In this document: one piece after another, positions 4,901 to 11,985 of the stretch
How the letters are laid out: the number at the start of each line of letters is the position of its first letter
Position numbering within the stretch: position 1 is the stretch's first letter
Origin: a virus
Direction: 5' to 3' (one strand)
DNA length: 20,329 nucleotides
Virus record (IMG/VR): IMGVR_UViG_3300020202_000230
Coordinates: 1 to 20,329 of that record
The notes under the pieces: generated by a model
Told to the model about the DNA's origin: nothing
The model's database searches: none
The model's input: the letters and a program-made list of their open reading frames with translations, nothing else
Position numbers and translations under genes: made by a program

Positions 4901-5577
4901 GCCTGGTCGATCAGGCTGTCGCCTACGTCAAGCAGCGCGAGCGCGCGCGCACGCCGGACATCGCCCGCGAGCTACGCATGTCCCCGCCGGACGTCGACAT
5001 GCTGCTCGAGCGCCCCTGCGCCGACGGCGTGCTGATCACCTGCACCGTCGAAGTCGCGGGCGTGAAGGTCAAGGAGTACCGCCCCACGAACGCGAAGGCC
5101 CAGCTTCCGCCGCTCGGGCCGCTCCACATTCCCAAGTTCACCGCCTGGACGGTCTCGGACGCGGCGCGTAAGCCGCCTTCTCCTCCTCCGACAGCGCAGC
5201 CAGCCGCACCCGCGCCGGCCAAGGCGGTGAACCCATCCGAGGTAGACATGACCACCACCGAGAAGATCAAGGCGGCCCTGCGCGAGCACGGGCCGATGAC
5301 GACGTACGAGCTGGGCAAGAAGGTAAAGGTGCCGTTCCTGTCGCAGACCTGCTCTCAGCTTCGCAAGTCCGGTGCGCTCGTCGTTGTCGGCGGCGGCCCG
5401 CGCGCGAAGCTCTACGGACTACCAGGACAGAAGGCGGAGAAGACCGCGGAGGCGAAGCCGAGTGGCGGCGACCACCTCACCGGCACGATCGCCATGCTCG
5501 AGCAACGGCGCCTCGCGCTCATGGTCGAGGTCGAGAAGATCGACAACGCCATCGCCGCGGTTAGGGCGCTGGGGTGA
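4897..5577 (+). CDS. Replication-region protein with two winged-helix-like domains
   Basis: The 226-residue product appears to have three parts. Residues 1-65 look like a winged helix (V-D-Q-A-V-A-Y-V-K-Q, T-P-D-I-A-R-E-L-R-M-S, then a strand pair). A Pro/Ala-rich linker covers about 85-120. A second winged helix follows (T-T-E-K-I-K-A-A-L-R-E-H-G-P-M-T-T-Y-E-L-G-K-K-V), ending in a hairpin before Y-G-L-P-G. The C-terminus is a short coiled coil (R-R-L-A-L-M-V-E-V-E-K-I-D-N-A-I). Its stop overlaps the helicase GTG. The position suggests an origin-binding or helicase-loading partner of DnaB, which is inference. ATG 4897 is chosen because it overlaps the microprotein stop; the open frame extends to 4642 but runs through the repeat cluster. 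Confidence 0.65.
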   Translation: MSLVDQAVAYVKQRERARTPDIARELRMSPPDVDMLLERPCADGVLITCTVEVAGVKVKEYRPTNAKAQLPPLGPLHIPKFTAWTVSDAARKPPSPPPTAQPAAPAPAKAVNPSEVDMTTTEKIKAALREHGPMTTYELGKKVKVPFLSQTCSQLRKSGALVVVGGGPRAKLYGLPGQKAEKTAEAKPSGGDHLTGTIAMLEQRRLALMVEVEKIDNAIAAVRALG

Positions 5578-6875
5578 ACCACCCGAACGCTCCCGAGGAG
5601 AACGTCCTCGCGTTCCGCGCGCCGCCGCATTCCAGCGAGGCCGAGCAGTCCCTGATCGGCGCCGTGCTTCTGGACAACCGGGCCTTCGACAGGGTGTCGT
5701 GGCTTGCACCGAATGCGTTCTACGAGGACCGGCACCGCCGGGTGTGGTCAGCCATCGTCCGGCTTATCGAGGCAGGCAGGGAGGCCGACGTCGTCACGGT
5801 GAGCGAGACGCTCGGCGACGACCTCGAGAGGGCTGGCGGAGCGGCGTACCTCGCCGCCCTGACCCAGACCACGCCGACCGCGCTCAACGCGCACCGCTAC
5901 GCCGAGATCGTGCGCGACAAGCGCATCCTGCGCGAGCTCGCCCAGCGCGGTACCGACATTGCCGAGAAGGCGCTCGCCGCCTCCGCCGACCCGCGCGAAC
6001 TGGCGCAGGAGGCTGAGGCGTCCATCATGGCCGTGCTCGACGACCGGATCGTGTCCGGTGACGTCGTGCATATCGGCCAAGCCGCGACCGAATACGTCGA
6101 TTGGGTCGATGCGCACCCGAACGGCATCGAGACCGGGCTCAAGGACTTCGACGCGCTCACCGGCGGCCTGCTGCCCGGGAACCTCCTTATCATCGCCGGG
6201 CGCACGCACATGGGGAAAACCTCCCTAGCGCTGCAGTTCGCCGAGCACATCTGCGAGAAGGCGCCGGGCGTGATGTTCTCGCTCGAGGCGACGCGCCGGG
6301 AGATCGCCGGGCGCCTTGTCGAGTGGCACAAGCACCGCGCCGGCCGCGACGCCGCGGTCGACAAGGTGTTCCGGCTGAACCTCTTCATCGACGACTCGGC
6401 GCGGATCTCGCCCGCCATGATGCGCGCGCGGCTGCGTCGGGCGAAGCGGCAGCATGGCCTCTCGCTCGTGGTGGTCGACTACCTGCAGCTTGTCGCCGGC
6501 AAGGGCGATACCCGCGAGCAGGAGGTGGCGCACATCTCCCGCGAGCTTAAGGCGATCGGCAAGGAGTTCGAGGTTCCGGTGATCGCGCTGGCGCAGTTGA
6601 ACCGCGACGTCGAGAAGCGCGCCGACAAGAAGCCGTACATGAGCGACCTGCGCGAGTCAGGCGCCATCGAGCAGGATGCCGACATCATCGCGCTGCTCTA
6701 CCGCCCTGACTACTACGACGCGAATTTCGAGGGATCGATGGCCGAGGCCGAGATCCACGTCCCGAAGAACCGGAACACCGGGCGCACGGGGCTAGTGAAG
6801 GTGATGTTCTCGCGCGACATCGGCCGCTTCGGAGACTGGGTGCCGGAGCGCTTTCGTCCGGGGGCCGCGGCATGA
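5574..6875 (+). CDS. dnaB: DnaB-type replicative helicase
   Basis: The 433-residue product is close to the family's usual 450-470. An N-terminal DnaB domain spans about 18-120 (E-A-E-Q-S-L-I-G-A-V-L-L-D). The RecA-like domain begins near 185 (G-I-E-T-G-L-K-D-F-D-A-L-T-G-G-L) with a Walker A of G-R-T-H-M-G-K-T (209-216), where His replaces the more usual Ser, Walker B L-V-V-V-D-Y-L-Q-L near 298-306, and downstream motifs V-I-A-L-A-Q-L-N-R and S-D-L-R-E-S-G-A-I-E-Q-D-A-D. It unwinds DNA 5' to 3' ahead of the fork as a hexamer. The GTG start overlaps the preceding stop (GTGA), and its own stop overlaps the next ATG. A phage-encoded DnaB removes the need to capture the host helicase. Confidence 0.95.
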   Translation: MNHPNAPEENVLAFRAPPHSSEAEQSLIGAVLLDNRAFDRVSWLAPNAFYEDRHRRVWSAIVRLIEAGREADVVTVSETLGDDLERAGGAAYLAALTQTTPTALNAHRYAEIVRDKRILRELAQRGTDIAEKALAASADPRELAQEAEASIMAVLDDRIVSGDVVHIGQAATEYVDWVDAHPNGIETGLKDFDALTGGLLPGNLLIIAGRTHMGKTSLALQFAEHICEKAPGVMFSLEATRREIAGRLVEWHKHRAGRDAAVDKVFRLNLFIDDSARISPAMMRARLRRAKRQHGLSLVVVDYLQLVAGKGDTREQEVAHISRELKAIGKEFEVPVIALAQLNRDVEKRADKKPYMSDLRESGAIEQDADIIALLYRPDYYDANFEGSMAEAEIHVPKNRNTGRTGLVKVMFSRDIGRFGDWVPERFRPGAAA

Positions 6876-7612
6876 ACTACCTGTACGTCAAGAACTGGGA
6901 CGAGTTCCAGCATTACAAGGACCGCAATCCGCCCTGGATCAAGCTGCACCGTGCACTGCTCGACGACTACGAATTCGCGCGCTTGCCTGATGCTAGCAAG
7001 GCGCACCTGATGCTCATCTGGCTGCTCGCCAGCCAGTCCGAGGGCCGTATCCCCGCTGACCCGAAGTTCCTCCAAGCCAAGCTCGGTCTTGATAAGCAGC
7101 CGGACCTACAAGTGCTGGTGGATTCAGGGTTTTTGATAGCGGAGCAATCTGCTAGCACGTTGCTACAGCAAGGCGCTAGCAACGCGCTAGACCTCGCGCG
7201 CTCGCGAGAGAAGAGAAGAGAAGAGGCAGAGGAGAGTATTGCTCGCTTCGGCCGATTCTGGCTCGCCTACCCGAGACGTGTTGCCAAGCCGGACGCCCTG
7301 AAGGCATGGAAGAAGCTCGGCCTCTCGTTCGAGGCGTTCGAGGAGTTGATGGCGGCGCTCGAGCGCGCAAAGGCATCTGAGCAGTGGCAGCGCGACGGCG
7401 GCAAGTTCATCCCCCACCCGGCGACCTGGCTGAACAAGCGCCGCTTCGAGGACGAGGCGCCGATGGAAGCCCCGGCGCCTGCTGCGCCGGCGAGCGTGAA
7501 GACCGAACCGTGCCCGTGCGGTGCGCCGGGCGCCGTGAAGGTCGGCGGGAAGTGGCGCTGCAACGCGCATGTGCGCACCGATTTTTCAACCGCGGCCGAG
7601 AAGGCCGCATAG
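6872..7612 (+). CDS. O-like phage replication protein
   Basis: The 246-residue product starts with a segment common in phage replisome organisers (F-Q-H-Y-K-D-R-N-P-P-W-I-K-L-H-R-A-L-L-D-D-Y-E-F, then A-H-L-M-L-I-W-L-L-A-S), a winged-helix-type origin-binding fold. A variable linker near residues 93-125 is rich in Ser, Arg and Glu. The second block (F-W-L-A-Y-P-R-R-V-A-K-P-D-A-L-K-A-W and F-I-P-H-P-A-T-W-L-N-K-R-R-F-E-D) is the typical C-terminal part of these proteins. A final C-P-C-G...W-R-C-N-A-H cluster may bind zinc. The ATG overlaps the helicase stop. Replication protein O analogues bind iterons inside their own gene, and repeats are present in the linker here. Confidence 0.75.
   Translation: MNYLYVKNWDEFQHYKDRNPPWIKLHRALLDDYEFARLPDASKAHLMLIWLLASQSEGRIPADPKFLQAKLGLDKQPDLQVLVDSGFLIAEQSASTLLQQGASNALDLARSREKRREEAEESIARFGRFWLAYPRRVAKPDALKAWKKLGLSFEAFEELMAALERAKASEQWQRDGGKFIPHPATWLNKRRFEDEAPMEAPAPAAPASVKTEPCPCGAPGAVKVGGKWRCNAHVRTDFSTAAEKAA
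7151..7235. repeat. Iteron-like repeats and purine tract inside the O-like gene (candidate origin)
   Basis: GCTAGCA occurs at 7151-7157 and 7175-7181, with related GCTACAG at 7162 and GCTAG at 7186, so spacing is 11, 13 and 11 bases, about one helical turn each. Another GCTAGCA lies upstream at 6992. Immediately downstream (7205-7235) is a GA-rich tract of lower GC content. Lambda's origin has the same plan inside gene O: tandem iterons followed by an easily melted stretch. Confidence 0.45.
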
Positions 7613-7621
7613 GAGACGAGG

Positions 7622-8005
7622 ATGACGTTCGACGAGAGAAGCGAATCGCAGCGAGAGGCGGAAGTGGAGCGCGCGGTCGGCAAGGGCAAGAAGGGGAAGA
7701 AGGGCAAGGCGAAGCCGGCCGCCGAGCGGGTGCGCGGCAAGGGCCGCATGGACGCCGACAAGCAGCCGGCGGCGAAGAAGCCGAAGGTCATCGCCGACCG
7801 CATCGACGAGCTGGTGACCCTGCACCAGAAGGCGCAGGACGCGGCCGAGCGCGCGAAGGACGCGATCACGAAGGCGGCCGAGGACTCGGGCTATCTGGCG
7901 AGCGCCGTGCGCAAGATCGTCACGGCCAAGGCCGGCGAGAAGTTCGAGGAGAAGCACCGCGAGGTCGAGCAGCAGATGGAACTCTTCGACGAGGTGGCGG
8001 GGTAG
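7622..8005 (+). CDS. Lys-rich hypothetical protein with helical C-terminal domain
   Basis: The 127-residue product has a strongly basic, disordered-looking N-terminal half (repeated G-K-K-G and K-P-K blocks up to about residue 58). The second half is helical: R-I-D-E-L-V-T-L-H-Q-K-A-Q-D-A-A-E-R-A-K, then G-Y-L-A-S-A-V-R-K-I-V-T-A-K-A and E-K-H-R-E-V-E-Q-Q-M-E-L-F-D. That helical order faintly recalls GapR (DUF2312), a protein that binds overtwisted DNA, but the resemblance is by eye and weak. A good ribosome-binding site (AGGAGACGAGG) precedes the ATG. It follows the replication genes, so a DNA-binding accessory role is plausible. Confidence 0.6.
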   Translation: MTFDERSESQREAEVERAVGKGKKGKKGKAKPAAERVRGKGRMDADKQPAAKKPKVIADRIDELVTLHQKAQDAAERAKDAITKAAEDSGYLASAVRKIVTAKAGEKFEEKHREVEQQMELFDEVAG

Positions 8006-8371
8006 ATGCGCGGCACCCTCGTCGATCGGTGCGACCGCTGCGGCGCTCTGCTGGTGCGAATGACGCCGGCGCAGCACGCAGCCGTGGAGGCCGTCTACGA
8101 GGACGCCGCGGCGCAGCTCGACTACCCGCCGGAGTCCGGGCAGATGTGGGATGCGCCTGCGTGGCACCAGATCCTGCTGGGCTTGTTCGCCGAGGAGCAG
8201 GGCTGGGACCTGCCGAAGTTCGTGCCGACGCCGCGTGGCGGAGTGATCCCCGTATGGCGGCAGAAGCAGTCGCGCCTCACGAAGCGGCAGGGGTCCGAGC
8301 TGATCGAGTTCTCCAAGGCTTACGTCGTCGGCCGCGGCGCGCGGGTGCGGGAATGGTCGGAGGCCGCGTGA
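8006..8371 (+). CDS. ninB: NinB-like recombination protein
   Basis: The 121-residue product ends in a block typical of NinB: A-W-H-Q-I-L-L-G-L-F near residue 52, P-R-G-G-V-I-P-V-W-R-Q-K-Q-S-R-L-T-K-R-Q-G-S-E-L-I-E-F, and G-A-R-V-R-E-W. In lambda, NinB (Orf) binds single-stranded DNA and helps load annealing proteins during Red recombination, which fits the RecT/exonuclease pair in this phage. The N-terminus has an extra C-D-R-C-G pair, possibly half of a metal-binding site, not usual for lambda NinB. The ATG directly follows the previous stop (TAGATG), and its stop overlaps the next GTG. The family call is by motif pattern. Confidence 0.68.
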   Translation: MRGTLVDRCDRCGALLVRMTPAQHAAVEAVYEDAAAQLDYPPESGQMWDAPAWHQILLGLFAEEQGWDLPKFVPTPRGGVIPVWRQKQSRLTKRQGSELIEFSKAYVVGRGARVREWSEAA

Positions 8372-8595
8372 GCCAAGACCGCTTCCGCGACCTGCCGGCG
8401 AGCCAATGTCAGGGCAAGGAGGCCTTCGACTCCATGTCGCGCGCGCGCCAAGTCGCGCGCCGGCGGCGCCGGAACGAGCGGGACGGGCAGGCGTACCACT
8501 GCACCTTCTGCAAGCGCTACCACATCGGCTCGGTACTCGGCGCGAAGCGCAAGGCGGGGAAGCCGCGCCGTCAGCGCGACGAGGAGTTCGCGTGA
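8368..8595 (+). CDS. Small basic zinc-finger-like protein (75 aa)
   Basis: The 75-residue product starts at a GTG overlapping the NinB stop (GTGA). It has an early Cys (P-A-S-Q-C-Q-G-K), a long Arg-rich helix (S-R-A-R-Q-V-A-R-R-R-R-R-N), then Y-H-C-T-F-C-K-R-Y-H-I-G-S, so Cys...CxxC...H could bind one zinc ion. The pattern of Cys, Arg helix and Cys-x-x-Cys-x-x-x-His ending in H-x-G is common among small phage proteins of unknown role. The basic charge suggests nucleic-acid binding. Its stop overlaps the GTG of the resolvase, so it belongs to the nin-like block. Confidence 0.65.
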   Translation: MSQDRFRDLPASQCQGKEAFDSMSRARQVARRRRRNERDGQAYHCTFCKRYHIGSVLGAKRKAGKPRRQRDEEFA

Positions 8596-9077
8596 AGGTG
8601 TTCGCCATAGACCCCGGCAACGAGATGTCCGCCTGGTGCGTGGTGCAGGACGGCCAGCCGTTCGAGTCCGGCAAGGAGTTGAATTGCGCGCTCCGCGACC
8701 GGCTGCGGGAGTGGCGCAAGGAGGACTGGCTGCTCGCAGTCGAGATGATCGCCTCCTACGGCATGCCGGTCGGGCGCGAGGTGTTCGAGACCTGCGTCTG
8801 GATCGGCCGATTCGCCGAGGCCTGGGCGCACGGCGGCGGCGAGTACCGCCTCGTCTACCGGCGCGAGGTGAAGCTCCTGCACTGCAACAGCGCGAGGGCG
8901 AAGGACGCGAACGTCCGGCAGGCACTGATCGACCGCTTCGGCGGCAAGGAAAAGGCCATCGGTCGCAAGGCGGCGCCAGGGCCGCTGTACGGCGTCAAGG
9001 GCGATGCGTGGGCGGCGCTGGCAGTAGGACTCACCGCCGACCCGCGCGCCGCGCGTAACACATTGGAGGCGGCTTGA
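8592..9077 (+). CDS. RuvC-like Holliday junction resolvase
   Basis: The 161-residue product has the RNase H-fold pattern of RuvC-like resolvases: F-A-I-D-P-G-N-E with Asp7, L-L-A-V-E-M-I-A-S-Y-G-M-P-V-G with Glu51, and G-V-K-G-D-A-W-A-A-L-A-V-G with Asp138, the carboxylates that hold the catalytic metals. Length is close to RuvC (about 170). It would cut branched DNA arising from replication and recombination before packaging, the role of Rap or RusA in other lambdoid phages. The GTG start overlaps the previous stop. A fourth carboxylate usual in RuvC is not obvious by eye. Confidence 0.75.
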   Translation: MKVFAIDPGNEMSAWCVVQDGQPFESGKELNCALRDRLREWRKEDWLLAVEMIASYGMPVGREVFETCVWIGRFAEAWAHGGGEYRLVYRREVKLLHCNSARAKDANVRQALIDRFGGKEKAIGRKAAPGPLYGVKGDAWAALAVGLTADPRAARNTLEAA

Positions 9078-9454
9078 GTGCGGTGCTGGCAATGAAAGGG
9101 TCCTGCGCGGTCACCTTCGGCACGCCGGAGCGAATCGAATGGCACCTCTATAATTGGCGCCGGTGGATGCGCTCGGGGCAGGAGGTCGACGGACACGCGC
9201 GCGAGTCGACCGGCCTCTCCGACGGCGGAACGTCGAAGGGCTTCGACGAGATGGTCGAGTCCGAGGACCGGCGCTGCGCCAGGGTGGTGGACACGATCCT
9301 GTCGAACCTGCCGGCGCCGCAGCGCATCGCGATCTACGTCGAGCGCGGGATCATGGGACGCGTGTTCCGCTTCGAGCGCACGACCTACGAGCAGGCGCTG
9401 AAGGAAGGGAAGGCCGCGCTCGGCCGGGAGCTCGCGCGCCGCGGGGTCTGGTGA
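9074..9454 (+). CDS. Probable Q-type late antiterminator
   Basis: The product (126 residues from TTG 9074) has a tryptophan-rich N-terminal part (E-W-H-L-Y-N-W-R-R-W-M-R), an S/G-rich middle, and a helical C-terminal part (D-E-M-V-E-S-E-D-R-R-C-A-R-V-V-D-T-I-L-S-N-L-P-A-P-Q-R) recalling antitermination Q proteins with a sigma region 4-like end. Context is the best support: it ends 257 bases before a strong promoter with an early intrinsic terminator, the target of Q. The start is uncertain. GGAGG at 9065-9069 best serves the TTG that overlaps the resolvase stop; GTG 9083 and ATG 9092 are alternatives. The family match is by eye only. Confidence 0.55.
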   Translation: MSAVLAMKGSCAVTFGTPERIEWHLYNWRRWMRSGQEVDGHARESTGLSDGGTSKGFDEMVESEDRRCARVVDTILSNLPAPQRIAIYVERGIMGRVFRFERTTYEQALKEGKAALGRELARRGVW

Positions 9455-9714
9455 CCTGCCGCTGGTGCCACGGCCGCAAGGTGGAGATCGCCATCGACGT
9501 GCCGGGCACGCCGGAGATTCCATGCCGGCTCTGCGCCGGGGCCCCGGTGCGCGAGACGCGCCGGCCCTTCCTCCTCGACACCCGCGAGAAGGTGGCGTGG
9601 GCGAGGATGTGCGAGCCCGACCGGGACTTCAGGCTGGGCGATCACTGCATGTTCAGCCCAGCGGACGACGGCGCCTTCCAGCCCACAGCCCGCGGTGGTC
9701 GCGAAAGTTATTGA
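9451..9714 (+). CDS. Small zinc-ribbon protein (87 aa)
   Basis: The 87-residue product starts at a GTG overlapping the previous stop. C-R-W-C near residue 3 and C-R-L-C near residue 28 form two CxxC knuckles separated by a beta-like stretch, a DnaJ-like zinc ribbon. The remainder has an Arg-rich segment (R-E-T-R-R-P-F) and a G-D-H-C-M-F turn. Its stop codon TGA lies inside the TTGACA of the late promoter, so gene and promoter share bases. The function is unknown; the location between Q and the late promoter suggests an early accessory protein. Confidence 0.62.
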   Translation: MTCRWCHGRKVEIAIDVPGTPEIPCRLCAGAPVRETRRPFLLDTREKVAWARMCEPDRDFRLGDHCMFSPADDGAFQPTARGGRESY

Positions 9715-9738
9715 CACCGGATGCGGTAGGCGTATAGT
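9711..9738 (+). promoter_or_regulatory. Strong late promoter (pR'-like)
   Basis: Perfect TTGACA (9711-9716) and TATAGT (9733-9738) are 16 bases apart, the best sigma70 match seen in the window. Expected start is near 9745. The first transcribed bases include TAGGAG (9746-9751), which might act as a sigma-dependent pause, and GGGG...CCCC (9752-9770). Confidence 0.82.
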
Positions 9739-9779
9739 CCGCCGCTAGGAGTGGGGAGAAGCTTTGCCCCAAGCATACG

Positions 9780-9812
9780 AAGGCTCGCCACCGAAAGGTC
9801 GCGGGCCTTTTT
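9780..9812 (+). terminator. Intrinsic terminator just after the late promoter (tR'-like)
   Basis: GGCTCGC (9782-9788) pairs with GCGGGCC (9801-9807) with one G-T wobble, an inner ACC-GAAA-GGT stem lies between them, and five T follow (9808-9812). It ends about 65 bases after the predicted start, so late transcription would stop here unless antiterminated. Confidence 0.82.
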
Positions 9813-10013
9813 CGTTTCTGGACTCGGGACTCCCTGCCGTTCGCCTCAACCACGCCGGTGCGCGGGCGGCACAGTAGCCGACAGCCAGAGGCACCTAAAC
9901 CGGGAGGGGATGGTGCAGCTCGCGACGGGTGCACCCGGGCGCGAGTACCTATCACTGCGGGCGCCGAGCGACCGCGATCTGCTGCTTAAAAGATCACCCG
10001 AGAGGACACGAAC
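9813..10013 (+). other. Untranslated leader ahead of the terminase genes
   Basis: No convincing gene is seen in this stretch. An open frame crossing it continues out of phase into the terminase small subunit and lacks protein-like composition. The notable content is a structured segment at 9911-9945: CTCGCG (9919-9924) and CGCGAG (9940-9945) flank a perfect 10-bp palindrome GGGTGCACCC (9926-9935 region), and an overlapping GGTGCA/TGCACC pairing is possible. Its position just before terminase fits either an RNA leader or a DNA packaging site. AGAGGA near 10000 serves as ribosome-binding site for the next gene. Confidence 0.4.
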
Positions 10014-10262
10014 ATGGCTGCGAGGCTACGCGCCCGCCACCAGGACGAGATTCGCGAGAAGATCCGCGCGAGTCAGTTGGTGAACGCGCTTGAGAATCAC
10101 GTACTTGGGAAGCGCAAGATGGCTTCGACCCAAGTCACTGCCGCGCTCGGCCTGCTGAAGAAGTGCGTGCCGGACCTGTCGAGGTCGGAGGTGACCGGCA
10201 AGGACGGCGACGCCATCCAGTTCGAGAAGGTGGTCCGCGAGGTGGTCGACCCTCAGAAGTGA
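10014..10262 (+). CDS. Terminase small subunit-like protein (82 aa)
   Basis: The 82-residue product is helical and basic at the N-terminus (H-Q-D-E-I-R-E-K-I-R-A-S-Q-L-V-N-A-L-E-N-H-V-L-G-K), then T-Q-V-T-A-A-L-G-L-L-K-K-C-V-P-D-L-S, a pattern I associate with short proteins that precede large terminase genes in short-tailed phages. They recognise the packaging site and stimulate the large subunit. It is shorter than P22 gp3 (162 residues) and has no separate oligomerisation domain. Its stop overlaps the GTG of the large subunit, the expected pairing. Confidence 0.68.
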   Translation: MAARLRARHQDEIREKIRASQLVNALENHVLGKRKMASTQVTAALGLLKKCVPDLSRSEVTGKDGDAIQFEKVVREVVDPQK

Positions 10263-11506
10263 GCGTCCTGCGGATCAAGACGCCGCGGGTCTTCGTGCCG
10301 CTGCTGGCGCCTGCCCGCTACAAGGGGGCGCGCGGTGGCCGGGGGTCTGGGAAGTCGCACTTCTTCGCCGAGCTGTGGCTCGACGAGAACATCGACCGCA
10401 AGCTCGACTACGTCTGCATCCGGGAGCACCAGAAGTCGCTCACGTTCTCGGTGAAGAAACTGCTCGAACAGAAGATCGAGCACTTCAACGCCGGGGCGTA
10501 CTTCGACGTCCAGGACAAGAAGATCGGCAGCAGGCGGGGCGGCGTGACGATCTTCGAGGGGATGCAGGACCACACGGCCGACTCCATCAAGTCGCTGGAG
10601 GACTTCGACCGGGCGTGGTTCGAGGAGGCGCACCGCTGCAGCGCCAGGTCGTTGAAACTGCTTCGCCCGACGCTGCGTAAGCCCGGGTCGGAACTGTGGT
10701 TCTCGTGGAACCCGGAGCAGCCGACGGACCCGGTCGACGAACTGCTCTGCAGCGCGGAGCCGCCCCCGCGGTCGGTGGTGGTGACGGCGAACTACTTCGA
10801 CAACCCGTTCTTCCCGGACGAGCTCCGGGAAGAGATGGAGTACGACCGGCGCACCGACCCGGACAAGTACCAGCACGTCTGGATGGGCGGGTATCTCGAG
10901 CACAGCGAGGCGCTCGTCTTTAAGAACTGGCGCGTCGAGGAGTTCGAGGTCGACGAGGAGACGATCAAGCGGCAGGGGGCGGACTGGGGATACTCGGTCG
11001 ACCCGACGGTGCTCGTGCAGTGCTACATCGTCGGCCGGAAGCTCTTCGTGCCGTACGAGGCGTACATGGTCGGCTGCGAGATCGTGGACACGCCGGCGCT
11101 GTTCATGACTGTGCCGGAGGCTGAGAAGTGGCCGATCACGGCGGACTCGGCCAGGCCAGAGACCATCGCGCACATGCGCAAGCACGGCTTCCCGAAGGTC
11201 ATGCCGGCGGTGAAGGGGCCGCGGTCGGTCGAGGAGGGGATCGAGTTCCTCAAGAGCTTCGAGATCATCGTGCACCCGCGCTGCGTGCAGACGCAGAAGG
11301 AACTGCGCACGTATAGCTACGAGGTCGACGATCTGACCGGCAAGGTTCTGCCCAAGCTTGCAGACCGGAACAACAACGTGATCGACGCGCTGCGGTACGC
11401 CTGCGAGGGCGCGCGTCGGGCGAAGAAGGCGGAGCGTCCCGCTCCGAACAAACCGAAGCCTGACCGGCACGCGCCGGCAGGCCCACAAGGCTGGATGGGG
11501 GGCTGA
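10259..11506 (+). CDS. terL: Terminase large subunit (packaging ATPase/nuclease)
   Basis: The 415-residue product has an N-terminal ATPase with Walker A G-G-R-G-S-G-K-S (26-33) and an acidic W-F-E-E-A-H motif (120-125) that fits Walker B plus the catalytic Glu. The motif F-S-W-N-P near 148-152 fits the coupling segment. The C-terminal nuclease has G-A-D-W-G (Asp242), T-A-D-S (Asp296) and N-V-I-D-A-L-R-Y (Asp376), the three metal-binding Asp residues of the RNase H fold. It drives DNA into the prohead and cuts the concatemer. The GTG start overlaps the small subunit stop. Length suits the short P22/PBSX-type class. Its stop overlaps the next ATG by one base (TGATG). Confidence 0.92.
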   Translation: MSVLRIKTPRVFVPLLAPARYKGARGGRGSGKSHFFAELWLDENIDRKLDYVCIREHQKSLTFSVKKLLEQKIEHFNAGAYFDVQDKKIGSRRGGVTIFEGMQDHTADSIKSLEDFDRAWFEEAHRCSARSLKLLRPTLRKPGSELWFSWNPEQPTDPVDELLCSAEPPPRSVVVTANYFDNPFFPDELREEMEYDRRTDPDKYQHVWMGGYLEHSEALVFKNWRVEEFEVDEETIKRQGADWGYSVDPTVLVQCYIVGRKLFVPYEAYMVGCEIVDTPALFMTVPEAEKWPITADSARPETIAHMRKHGFPKVMPAVKGPRSVEEGIEFLKSFEIIVHPRCVQTQKELRTYSYEVDDLTGKVLPKLADRNNNVIDALRYACEGARRAKKAERPAPNKPKPDRHAPAGPQGWMGG

Positions 11507-11985
11507 TGGAAGGCATCAAGGTGGCGTGGCGCGGCTGGCGGGCGGCTTGGGCGTTCCTCTTCTGGACCGTCGTCGAGGCCGTGACGCGTGCGGTGTACTG
11601 GCACAAGGAGGCGAGCCGCGAGCTGCTCATCCTGAAGCCGCGCCGACCGAAGGATCTGTACGACGAGGGCTATGCGCTCTTCGCCTTCGACATCTCTATC
11701 GACGGCTGGGTCGGCCACTGGCGAGCGCCGAGCGCGAAGCCGGGCACGCCTGCGAACGAGGTCTACTGCTGGAAGGATGCGTGGGACGGCATCCCCTTCC
11801 ACGAGGTCGAGTTCAGCGACATGCCGCAGATCACCTTCAAGGTGCGCGCGGTGTCGCTCGAGTGGTGCCGGCAGCACCTCGACGGCGCGGAGATCCGCGA
11901 GGCCTTGGCCAAGGCGGCGGCGGCGCGGGATGCTGCGGTGGAGCGCGCCGAGGCCCTCGCGGCTGCGCAGGCAACGAGGCATTGA
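11506..11985 (+). CDS. Hypothetical protein between terminase and portal (159 aa)
   Basis: The 159-residue product opens with an aromatic, partly hydrophobic helix (W-R-G-W-R-A-A-W-A-F-L-F-W-T-V-V-E-A-V), which could be a membrane segment or a buried helix. The middle is beta-like with many Trp and Tyr (D-G-W-V-G-H-W-R-A-P, Y-C-W-K-D-A-W), and the C-terminus is an Ala-rich helix (A-K-A-A-A-A-R-D-A-A-V-E-R-A-E-A). I do not recognise it. It starts at TGATG with the terminase and ends in TGATG with the next gene, so it is part of the packaging operon. Confidence 0.65.
   Translation: MEGIKVAWRGWRAAWAFLFWTVVEAVTRAVYWHKEASRELLILKPRRPKDLYDEGYALFAFDISIDGWVGHWRAPSAKPGTPANEVYCWKDAWDGIPFHEVEFSDMPQITFKVRAVSLEWCRQHLDGAEIREALAKAAAARDAAVERAEALAAAQATRH

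Noticed and set aside
7384-8595. Long plus-strand frame of 403 codons across the nin-like block
   Set aside because: Only the last 75 codons, from GTG 8368, look real; the rest is an alternate frame of three supported genes.
9751-10083. Open frame through the late leader into the terminase small subunit
   Set aside because: It crosses the predicted terminator and overlaps the small subunit in another frame with Arg-rich, non-protein-like content.
10253-11488. Long minus-strand frame opposite the terminase large subunit
   Set aside because: The plus strand carries clear ATPase and nuclease motifs; this frame mirrors its codon pattern.
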